From Bacteroidales bacterium (GTDB taxonomy: Bacteria; Bacteroidota; Bacteroidia; Bacteroidales; VadinHA17): a stretch of 49,165 nt of DNA. The notes below the pieces were generated by a model. It did no database searches. It had not been told where the DNA came from and saw nothing but the letters and a program-made list of their open reading frames with translations. The stretch covers positions 1 through 49,165 of the forward strand of contig JADGPU010000011.1 in NCBI GenBank assembly GCA_017882305.1. Direction: 5' to 3'. Both the position numbers and the translations under genes were made by a program. This document shows, piece by piece, positions 8,651 to 15,618 of this stretch; position 1 is the first letter of the stretch; each line of letters opens with the position of its first letter.

Positions 8651-9802
8651 TTAAAAGATAAGTTTTAATAAGCCCTGGAAAGTGGATATTATCGAACCAG
8701 CAGAGAATACCGCCATAAAAAGGAATGAAACAAACAGGAAGAGATTTCTTGAAAAATTCTTCATAGTTCCAGCAGGGATTCCTCTTATACCATAATGAAT
8801 TGCTTTTGTAGAGCATGCATCGACACATTTTCCGCACTTACTGCAAAACAATGAAACTTTGCCTGCTTTAATATCTTCGGGTGTCAGGGCATACAAAGGG
8901 CATACTCCAACACATTTAAAACATTCATTGCAGGCTTTTTTGTCGATTTTTACTGTAAAAGGAGTAATTTTATTTGACAATGAATTAATAGCTCCAAGAG
9001 GGCATAGAAAACTGCATTGTGTTCTTTTCCTGGTCATTACGGGCAAAACAACAACTAATCCACCGAAGAGGGTAAGAAATATTCCTGCTTTGGCTACTGA
9101 TTCAACAGAAGTAACCTGTTCAAATTCAGTGACAGCCTTAAATGGACAAATCCATGAACAATAAGTAGGCATCATAGCCAGGGCTGCAGATAGTGTTACC
9201 ATAATTAGTACTGCAAATGGCATCCATTTCCATAACTCACTTATCTTTTTAATTACCGGTCTTTTTCTTATTCTTGAAAAACCGTCATCCCATCCTCCAT
9301 AAAAACAGCCCCAGCTACAGAATCCCCTTCCCAGTACGAGAGTTGCAACCAGCCATAAGACAATCATAGATGATATGTTCGCAAAACCTCCGATTATGCT
9401 CCCGGGGAAAATAATCGATTTTGTAAATATGGCAGGAAGAATCATCATTGGAATAACCAGATGACAGAATGGAATCTTACATTCAAGTATATCGGCCTGT
9501 GAGAAAGACATTGATTTTCTTACTTCAAGCATATTGTGTATAAGTGTATAAGAAAGAGACAGAGCGAAAATAATAAAAAGGACTGCCCTGTACCTGTCTG
9601 TTTTCCCTGTATAATGCATAAAGAAGTAAAGAACATTCACCAATAAAAAAGCAGTCAGTATTGCCAGACCAGACGCCGGATCTGCAAAATTTGGTTTTCC
9701 TCCGGTCATGAACATAAATGTTATCAGGAACATTGGGAGAGTATACAGAAGAGATTTCCCGAAAGATTTCCTCATCCCGGCAATCTTTGAAGCATTATCC
9801 AT
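8651..9802 (-). CDS. NapH-like membrane protein with two 4Fe-4S clusters
   Basis: The 383-residue protein has about six membrane helices and a polyferredoxin end. Two 4Fe-4S motifs are complete: C291/C294/C297/C301 (CNECFKCVGVC) and C320/C323/C326/C330 (CSKCGKCVDAC). Three CxxxCP-type pairs typical of NapH/NosR/CcoG proteins are at C162/C166, C215/C219 and C263/C267. A final helix follows (about 350-372). The family passes electrons from quinol or other donors to periplasmic reductases or maturation systems. No nap, nos or cco gene is nearby. The start overlaps the upstream TauE-like gene by 8 bases and has AGGAGG 8 bases before ATG. Confidence 0.8.
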   Translation of the reverse strand: MDNASKIAGMRKSFGKSLLYTLPMFLITFMFMTGGKPNFADPASGLAILTAFLLVNVLYFFMHYTGKTDRYRAVLFIIFALSLSYTLIHNMLEVRKSMSFSQADILECKIPFCHLVIPMMILPAIFTKSIIFPGSIIGGFANISSMIVLWLVATLVLGRGFCSWGCFYGGWDDGFSRIRKRPVIKKISELWKWMPFAVLIMVTLSAALAMMPTYCSWICPFKAVTEFEQVTSVESVAKAGIFLTLFGGLVVVLPVMTRKRTQCSFLCPLGAINSLSNKITPFTVKIDKKACNECFKCVGVCPLYALTPEDIKAGKVSLFCSKCGKCVDACSTKAIHYGIRGIPAGTMKNFSRNLFLFVSFLFMAVFSAGSIISTFQGLLKLIF

Positions 9803-10418
9803 TAATTATTCCTCCTATTAAATTTGTTAAACCTTTTATCATAAAAATTATACCTGCCAGACCTGTAGCAAGGATCCCTATGTTTTTAAGAACCTCTTTT
9901 TTTCGTATTTTACCTGCTAAAGGCAGTGGTAAAAACCAGAGAGATGACCCTATAAAAAATGCAAGAAAGGCAAAGTAGCTTTGAACAAGGGTTTCTTGTG
10001 TCGCACCCTTTGTAAGTATTATAAATAATGCCGGACAGAATCCCAGGCTGTTTACAAGCCCAAGTAAAATCGGTACCAGTTTTTTGTTATTAACCGTTTT
10101 TACAATTTTTGCTGGGCAATTTGGGTTGCGGTTTTTACTTATGCTATACCATACAAGCATAACTGCAAAGACAATATATAGAATACCCGGAATAATGTTT
10201 CTTACTACCGGATTACTAAAGAGTGCCTGACCAAAGTACCATGCTAACGTTGAAAGAATGAAATAAATAACGAATCTTGTTAGTAAAAAAAGAAAGAGAT
10301 CAATAGCTATCCTTCTGACGCCTGCCGAACCTGCCATAAAATATGGAAACATTACCATTCCGCAAGTTGCAAGGCAGGCCGAACCGCTACTGAGACCAAG
10401 TACAAATGAATCTGTCAT
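9795..10418 (-). CDS. TauE/SafE-like (UreH-domain) six-helix membrane protein
   Basis: The 207-residue protein is hydrophobic with about six helices. Its start GLSSGSACLATCGMVMFPYF holds a C-x3-C pair inside the first helix, as in the UreH/DsbD-type group of the LysE/TauE superfamily, often annotated as sulfite exporter TauE/SafE. In other genomes these proteins sit next to cytochrome oxidase or metal-handling genes (CcoI/CcoS context). Here it is the first gene of an operon with a NapH-like ferredoxin, so transport of a metal or a thiol-linked electron relay is more likely than sulfite export. This is inference. Confidence 0.65.
   Translation of the reverse strand: MTDSFVLGLSSGSACLATCGMVMFPYFMAGSAGVRRIAIDLFLFLLTRFVIYFILSTLAWYFGQALFSNPVVRNIIPGILYIVFAVMLVWYSISKNRNPNCPAKIVKTVNNKKLVPILLGLVNSLGFCPALFIILTKGATQETLVQSYFAFLAFFIGSSLWFLPLPLAGKIRKKEVLKNIGILATGLAGIIFMIKGLTNLIGGIING
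9811..9816 (-). promoter_or_regulatory. Shine-Dalgarno AGGAGG before the NapH-like gene
   Basis: Minus-strand AGGAGG lies 8 bases before ATG, inside the end of the TauE-like gene. With hpf it is one of only two starts in the window with this perfect motif at normal spacing. Confidence 0.75.
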
Positions 10419-10431
10419 GAACTTTTTTCTA

Positions 10432-10463
10432 CAAATCTATATACGCTTCAGACTGACTCCAAA
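10432..10463 (-). promoter_or_regulatory. Promoter of the TauE/NapH operon
   Basis: Minus-strand TAGATTTG (10432-10439) with TTTG (10460-10463), 20 bp apart. Both fit the Bacteroidota consensus. The predicted start lies a few bases before the ATG at 10418, so the mRNA may be leaderless or nearly so. Confidence 0.6.
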
Positions 10464-10582
10464 AAAATAGTGGTCAATAAACTTCAATTGTGGCTAAAGG
10501 ATTTAACGGAGGGGTGAATTGCTATAATCAGGGGCAAAAGGCCATAAAACAAACAGACATTCAATCAGTGTCTTACTTCGGT

Positions 10583-11407
10583 TCACCTGAATTTTCTAAT
10601 AGCTACATTGGCTTTTGATCGTGAAACAGGAATTTCCAAACCCTGTGGTTTAAGTTTAATTTTCATATTCTGTACATTACCTGTCACGTGATCGGCATAT
10701 TCAGAATTGACTATATAGCACTTGTGACACCTGAAAAAGGATGTATTCTTTCTCAGTTCCGATTCCGCCGCCTTAAGCGTACCGCGAAGATGCGTCCTTA
10801 TCAGGGACTCTCCTTTGATTGTAACAATTGTTATATAATTATCATTAGAACTAAGATAGACGATACTCTTAGGGTTAAACTTATATTCGTTTTTTGGGTT
10901 TCCTCCCCGGATTATGACTTCACTTTCCCATAAAACATCCTCAGGTGGAATTGCAGCTTCTCTTAAGGCAGTTTTATAAATCCTGTTAAACGAAACGATA
11001 TAAGCTATTGAAACTGGTATGATTCCTACTAAAATAGCAGTCCAGATGGCAAATAAAAAATACTTAAAAATAAAAATCTGAGGGAATATAATACTCACAT
11101 AGAAGTAGTTAGCTACTCCGATACTTGAGGCAATCAGCAAACCCCATAGAATATTCTTCCCGAAGGTCCAGTTTTTTTTTATTACAAGAGGTTCAAGTAA
11201 ATATTTGAAAATGGAAAGCATAAATGTTGTTACGAACCCAAATCCAAGTGAAACATATAACTGCCACTCAGCCTTTAATTGAGCTAATCCGAATGGTTTA
11301 AAGAGAAACAGGAACAGGAAAATAAACAGACCAAAAACAAGTATAAAAACAAGCTTTTCCCTTGATGTTTCAACTCTGCCATAAGGTTTTTTAAATGGAT
11401 TTTCCAT
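10583..11407 (-). CDS. LytTR-family transcriptional regulator with four membrane helices
   Basis: The 274-residue protein has a basic N-terminus, four membrane helices (about 22-42, 50-70, 84-104, 115-140), a linker, and a C-terminal LytTR DNA-binding domain (about 180-274). The domain is recognisable from IVYLSSNDNYITIVTIKGE, the central FFRCHKCYIVNSEY segment and the terminal PVSRSKANVAIRKF. There is no receiver domain, so the membrane part is the likely sensor. It stands alone between the TauE operon and the FAD dehydrogenase gene. A -7 match (TAGATTTG on the minus strand, 11425-11432) lies 18 bases before ATG, without a clear -33. Confidence 0.8.
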   Translation of the reverse strand: MENPFKKPYGRVETSREKLVFILVFGLFIFLFLFLFKPFGLAQLKAEWQLYVSLGFGFVTTFMLSIFKYLLEPLVIKKNWTFGKNILWGLLIASSIGVANYFYVSIIFPQIFIFKYFLFAIWTAILVGIIPVSIAYIVSFNRIYKTALREAAIPPEDVLWESEVIIRGGNPKNEYKFNPKSIVYLSSNDNYITIVTIKGESLIRTHLRGTLKAAESELRKNTSFFRCHKCYIVNSEYADHVTGNVQNMKIKLKPQGLEIPVSRSKANVAIRKFR

Positions 11408-11485
11408 TACAAATTACTTATAGACAAATCTATATATTATTTGCAAAATAATTGAAAAAATTATAAACGATTGGATCAAACTCTA

Positions 11486-13051
11486 TTACGAGTCAGAGGA
11501 AAGGCTTTTTGCAATTGCCTCGGCAGCTTTCATGCCGTCAACTGCAGATGATACAATACCTCCGGCATATCCCGATCCTTCTCCGCATGGATATAATCCT
11601 GAAATCCTTATGTGATGAAGTTTTTCAGGATCTCTGGGAATCCTTACTGTGGAAGATGTTCGTGACTCCACACCCAGAACAACAGCATCGTTTGTAAGGT
11701 AACCATTCATTACGTGCCCGAATAATCTGAATCCATCTCTCAGCCGTCTGCCTATTGCTTTGGGCAACCAGTTGTGAAGAGGCGAGGAAGTCACTCCCGG
11801 AAAGTAGGAAACTTTTGGCAGTGATCCGGAATTATTTCCTGCAACAAAATCAGCAAGACGTTGAGCAGGAGCTCTCTGTGTATGTCCGCCATTCTTCCAG
11901 GCTTCACGCTCAATTTCTTTCTGAAATTCCAGGCCCGCCATTTCACCAAAACTGGTGTATTTGACAAGGTCTTCCGGTTTGATCTCAACCACAATACCTG
12001 AATTAGCATATGGTGAATTCCTTCCTGAAGGCGACATTCCATTTACAACCACCTCTTCCTGAGCTGTGGCTGATGGTACTATAAACCCGCCAGGACACAT
12101 GCAAAAAGAATAGACTCCTCTCCCATCTATCTGTTTTGCAAGATTATATGATGAAGCGGGTAAAAATTCTCCCCGTAAATTTCCATGATATTGAATCAAG
12201 TCTATTAATTCCTGAGGATGCTCCACTCTCACTCCCATAGCGAATGGTTTCCTCTCAAGTTCTACTCCTCGTCTTTTGCATATATAATAAATATCCCGTG
12301 CAGAATGACCTGTTGCGAGAATTACATAGCGTGAATTGAATTGTTCATTATCCGATGTAACGACCCCTTTAATTGTATTTCCTTCAATCAGAAAATCAGT
12401 TACTTTTTTTCCCAGAAGGAATTGACCACCTGCTTCAAGTATTGAGTTCCTGATATTGGAGATAATTCCCGGTAGTTTATCGGTACCAAGATGAGGATGA
12501 GCTTCATACATTATATTCTCATTTGCCCCGTGAAGGCAAAGCAATTCCAGAACTCTTGTGTTGTCTCCTCTTTTTTTTGATCTTGTATATAGTTTCCCGT
12601 CAGAATAGGTCCCTGCACCTCCTTCACCAAAACAATAATTACTGTCCGGATCAACAATCTGTTCACGGCTTATCCTTGCAATATCTTTCTTTCTGGATGA
12701 AACATCGCGGCCTCTTTCAATTATTACCGGACGCAATCCCAATTCAATTAAACGTAGAGCAGCAAACAGGCCTGCCGGTCCCGCACCAACTACTATGATC
12801 TCTTGCATAAGTGAAACGTCAATGGGAATGAATGGTGTGATTGCAGGGATTGCAGAATCTTCTCCAGAAAAAACTTCAATAGTCAGATTAACACGGATAT
12901 TTTTCTTTCTTGAATCAACCGATCGCTTAATAACTCTCAAAGCAGAAACAGCTTCCATATCTATGCCAGCAAGAGAAGCTGCAATTTTTCTGATTGCTGC
13001 CTCATCAGCTGCAGCAGAAGGATTAAGATTGATCTGAACCTGTCGTCTCAT
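11486..13051 (-). CDS. FAD-dependent dehydrogenase (COG2509-type)
   Basis: The start MRRQVQINLNPS gives 521 residues and begins 2 bases after the porT stop; a start ten codons earlier would overlap porT and does not fit the family. After an N-terminal alpha/beta domain (about 1-85) there is an FAD-binding dinucleotide fold (GAGPAGLFAALRL, about 90-102). Further conserved parts are FGEGGAGTYSDGKLYTR, CMCPGGFIVPS and a C-terminal PCGEGSGYAGGIVSSAVDGMKAAEAI that closes the FAD site. The family is widespread but its substrate is not defined. Position after ubiE-porT suggests shared transcription but not shared function. Confidence 0.8.
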   Translation of the reverse strand: MRRQVQINLNPSAAADEAAIRKIAASLAGIDMEAVSALRVIKRSVDSRKKNIRVNLTIEVFSGEDSAIPAITPFIPIDVSLMQEIIVVGAGPAGLFAALRLIELGLRPVIIERGRDVSSRKKDIARISREQIVDPDSNYCFGEGGAGTYSDGKLYTRSKKRGDNTRVLELLCLHGANENIMYEAHPHLGTDKLPGIISNIRNSILEAGGQFLLGKKVTDFLIEGNTIKGVVTSDNEQFNSRYVILATGHSARDIYYICKRRGVELERKPFAMGVRVEHPQELIDLIQYHGNLRGEFLPASSYNLAKQIDGRGVYSFCMCPGGFIVPSATAQEEVVVNGMSPSGRNSPYANSGIVVEIKPEDLVKYTSFGEMAGLEFQKEIEREAWKNGGHTQRAPAQRLADFVAGNNSGSLPKVSYFPGVTSSPLHNWLPKAIGRRLRDGFRLFGHVMNGYLTNDAVVLGVESRTSSTVRIPRDPEKLHHIRISGLYPCGEGSGYAGGIVSSAVDGMKAAEAIAKSLSSDS

Positions 13052-13053
13052 TT

Positions 13054-13770
13054 CTATTCGAAATGAAATGCAAGAATCCAAATCTGTGACTTAAGCTTTT
13101 CAATGGCATCAGCGTATTCAGGATGCCCCGGTGCCTCTTGTTTGATCAACACATTGCCTAAACCGTTTGACATCTTCAGCTCGATAGAAAGTTTAAAGTA
13201 TACCAGATAAAAATCGAGACCTGCTCCCAATTCATAATAAAGATCTGGTCTCTTAATCCTGAGATAGATTGCTTTAGAATCATCAAATTCTTTCTTGCCC
13301 GCAAGGTCATACCGGAAGTTGAACCCACCGACCACATAGGGTCTGACATTATTTAATCTTTCACCTTTATATTTTAGCAGTAATGGAAATTCAAGAAATG
13401 AAGATTCAAGTCTTTGCTGGCTGTTAAACAGAACACCGTTTTTATAATACATGATAACTCTCTGACCAAAAGATACACCGGGAAGAAATCTTATATCGAG
13501 ATGATTTGCTGGTTTAAGATCAGTTACAATCTGGATGTTAATCCCGGGATTGAGCTTGCTCACTTCAGGATAAATAGAATTTATCTGTAAATATTTTTGT
13601 GAAGGAGTTATATTGAAATCCATTGTATTAAACCCAAGACTGAATCCAAAGTGAAGAAGCTTATCATCGTACCATGATGTGTTTTTTGGTTTCTGCTTCT
13701 GCCCTGACAAAATGAGATTGTTCAGAAGAAAAATTATAAATAAAATTATGGAAACAGTTTTTTGTTTCAA
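13054..13770 (-). CDS. porT: PorT-family type IX secretion outer-membrane protein
   Basis: The 238-residue protein has a signal peptide (about 1-23) and an outer-membrane beta-barrel of PorT type: LHFGFSLGFNTMDF, LRFLPGVSFGQRVIMYY, FLEFPLLLKYKGERLNNVRPYVVGG in pieces, and a final aromatic strand ending HFE. PorT is needed for type IX secretion in Porphyromonas, and the ubiE-porT order seen here is also found there. The only start that keeps the signal peptide is TTG, since an in-frame TAA lies two codons upstream and no ATG follows before residue 50. No other T9SS component and no clear T9SS cargo C-terminal domain was seen in this window. Confidence 0.8.
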   Translation of the reverse strand: MKQKTVSIILFIIFLLNNLILSGQKQKPKNTSWYDDKLLHFGFSLGFNTMDFNITPSQKYLQINSIYPEVSKLNPGINIQIVTDLKPANHLDIRFLPGVSFGQRVIMYYKNGVLFNSQQRLESSFLEFPLLLKYKGERLNNVRPYVVGGFNFRYDLAGKKEFDDSKAIYLRIKRPDLYYELGAGLDFYLVYFKLSIELKMSNGLGNVLIKQEAPGHPEYADAIEKLKSQIWILAFHFE

Positions 13771-13827
13771 CCCTCTTTAAGATTTAGTATTTATTGATAC
13801 AAGATAATAAACTCGTTTGAATTCCAA

Positions 13828-14562
13828 TTATTGCATTGATAATTTGATGCCGGTATAAATACTTGCTACACCACCGGTGAGTTTTATCTGGTGCGTATCG
13901 GAGTATTTTGCCTGAATAAGTAATTTCAGGAATTCCTCATCATCGGGAAATTTCATAACTGAATCGGGCAAATACCTGTAAGCAGCTTTATCTCTGGAAA
14001 AAAGTCTTCCGAAAAGAGGAAGAATATTTCTGAAATAGAAATTGTAAAATGTTTTAAACGGGAAACCGGAAGGTTTTGAGAATTCAAGTACCATTATCAT
14101 GCCCCCATCGCGAATAACTCTATTCATTTCAGAAAGACCTTTCAGTGGGTCTGAAAAATTTCTTACTCCGAATGCCACCATTGCGACATCAAATACATTG
14201 TCATCAAAAGGAATTTGTTCCGAATCGCCATGTATAAGATCTATCTTTCCGGCAAGGCCTTTCTTTTCAACTTTTTCTCTGCCGATCTCGAGCATTTTGC
14301 GTGATATATCAATTCCTGAAATCTTAGAAGGATTGAGCTTCATAGCTGCAATAGCAAGATCGGCAGTACCTGTGGCAACATCCAGTATATTAGGCGATTT
14401 ATAGGATTTTGAGATTATCTTTATTGCTCTCCGCCGCCAGAGACGGTCAAAATTAAAAGAGAGAAAATGATTAAGAAAATCATACCTCCATGCTATTGAA
14501 TCGAACATCGACTCAACAGCAGCATTTTTACTATTATTCAAATTCGCAGGATGATTTTCCAT
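13828..14562 (-). CDS. ubiE: Menaquinone biosynthesis methyltransferase (UbiE/MenG)
   Basis: The 244-residue protein shows the UbiE pattern: FDSIAWRYDFLNHFLSFNFDRLWRR near the start, the SAM-binding motif LDVATGTADLAI (about 58-69), GIDISRKMLEIG, and the signature VAFGVRNFSDPLKGLSEMNRV (about 131-151) and LEFSKP. It methylates demethylmenaquinone to menaquinone, which is the respiratory quinone of the phylum. A -7 element match (TATCTTTG on the minus strand, 14576-14583) lies 14 bases before ATG, but no -33 is seen at the right distance: that place is occupied by the C-rich repeat region. Confidence 0.92.
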   Translation of the reverse strand: MENHPANLNNSKNAAVESMFDSIAWRYDFLNHFLSFNFDRLWRRRAIKIISKSYKSPNILDVATGTADLAIAAMKLNPSKISGIDISRKMLEIGREKVEKKGLAGKIDLIHGDSEQIPFDDNVFDVAMVAFGVRNFSDPLKGLSEMNRVIRDGGMIMVLEFSKPSGFPFKTFYNFYFRNILPLFGRLFSRDKAAYRYLPDSVMKFPDDEEFLKLLIQAKYSDTHQIKLTGGVASIYTGIKLSMQ

Positions 14563-14612
14563 TATTTTTAAAACGCAAAGATAGAATTAATTTGAAAATG
14601 GCATCTCCCCAA

Positions 14613-14686
14613 CCCCTCCCCCAAGTGGGAGGGGCTAATAATCTGAATATCATTTTTATACTCCCCTTCTCCCCTGAGAGAAGGGG
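14613..14686. repeat. Two adjacent C/G-rich hairpins between ubiE and the SDR gene
   Basis: Hairpin 1: CCCCTCCC (14613-14620) with GGGAGGGG (14627-14634). Hairpin 2: CCCCTTCTC (14663-14671) with GAGAAGGGG (14678-14686). They are far richer in G+C than the flanks and share the CCCCTYCY...GRGAGGGG layout. They could act as transcription barriers between the divergent genes or be remains of a dispersed repeat. Confidence 0.65.
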
Positions 14687-14779
14687 GCGGGGGATGAGGC
14701 AAAAAATCAAAGAGAATGTCTGTTAAATCAATATCAAATGATACAGGTAAGATAAGTTAAATCATAAGAAATTAATTTC

Positions 14780-14787
14780 TATTTTTG
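14780..14787 (+). promoter_or_regulatory. -7 element candidate for the SDR gene
   Basis: TATTTTTG fits TAnnTTTG and lies 26 bases before ATG. A TTA instead of TTG lies at 14757-14759, 20 bp upstream, so the -33 is weak. Confidence 0.4.
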
Positions 14788-14813
14788 CATTAATTAATAA
14801 TATTCCCTATTAC

Positions 14814-15575
14814 ATGAATAAGACTATAATGATTACCGGGGCGACTTCAGGTTTCGGAAAAGCAACTGCTCTAAGATTTGCTGAAAATGGATATAACATT
14901 ATTATTACAGGAAGGAGAAAGGTTTTACTTGATGAACTTAAAAAAGAACTTAATACGTTTGAAAATATAAAAGTCCATTCTCTCTGTTTTGATGTCAGGA
15001 AAAAAGGTGAAGTTGAAAAAGTGATTGGAAACCTTCCGGAAGAATGGAAAAAAATTGACATACTAGTAAACAATGCCGGACTAGCTGTTGGCCTCGATCA
15101 TATCCAGACTGGGAACACTGATGACTGGGACACAATGATCGACACAAATGTCAAGGGGCTGTTGTATGTCACAAGGGCAGTAGCACCACTTATGGTTGTA
15201 CGGAATAAAGGTCATATTATTAATCTCGGTTCAATTGCCGGAAAAGAGGCTTATGAAAACGGGAATGTCTATTGTGCTTCAAAATTTGCTGTTGATGCGC
15301 TTTCAAAATCGATGCGTATCGACATGCTGAAGAATAACATAAAAGTTACTCTTATAGCACCCGGAATGGCAGAAACAGAATTTGCTCTGGTCCGTTTTAA
15401 GGGTGATGAGCAAAAAGCTAAAAACATATATAAAGGTATTGATGCACTAACCGCTGAAGATATTGCAGATGTAATATATTATTGTGCCACTCTACCCGAT
15501 CATGTATGTATAAATGAAGTTGTAATTACTCCGACACAACAGGCAAGTGTGAATCACAGTTACAGAAGGGAATAG
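14814..15575 (+). CDS. Short-chain dehydrogenase/reductase (classical SDR, YdfG-like)
   Basis: The 253 residues show the full classical SDR pattern: TGATSGFG cofactor loop (about 7-14), arginine-containing TGRRK after the second strand suggesting NADP, the NNAG motif, catalytic Ser in LGSIAG and the Y-x3-K pair in YCASKFAVDAL. PGMAETEF follows. It most resembles YdfG-like 3-hydroxy acid or serine dehydrogenases. The stop is 43 bases before the Tricorn-like gene, so the two are probably one transcript. Confidence 0.85.
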   Translation: MNKTIMITGATSGFGKATALRFAENGYNIIITGRRKVLLDELKKELNTFENIKVHSLCFDVRKKGEVEKVIGNLPEEWKKIDILVNNAGLAVGLDHIQTGNTDDWDTMIDTNVKGLLYVTRAVAPLMVVRNKGHIINLGSIAGKEAYENGNVYCASKFAVDALSKSMRIDMLKNNIKVTLIAPGMAETEFALVRFKGDEQKAKNIYKGIDALTAEDIADVIYYCATLPDHVCINEVVITPTQQASVNHSYRRE

Positions 15576-15579
15576 GAGG

Positions 15580-15607
15580 AATCAGAAATCAGAAATCAGA
15601 AATCAGC
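15580..15607 (+). repeat. Heptamer tandem array (AATCAGA) x4 before the Tricorn-like gene
   Basis: Three exact AATCAGA units and a fourth ending in C fill most of the 43-base gap between two co-directional genes. AGGAGG (15574-15579) stands immediately before the array and the ATG 11 bases after it. Confidence 0.9.
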
Positions 15608-15618
15608 AATTACCACCT

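Noticed and set aside
14490..14726. A 78-codon plus-strand frame between ubiE and the SDR gene
   Set aside because: It covers the ubiE start region and the C/G-rich hairpins, so it is a composition artefact.
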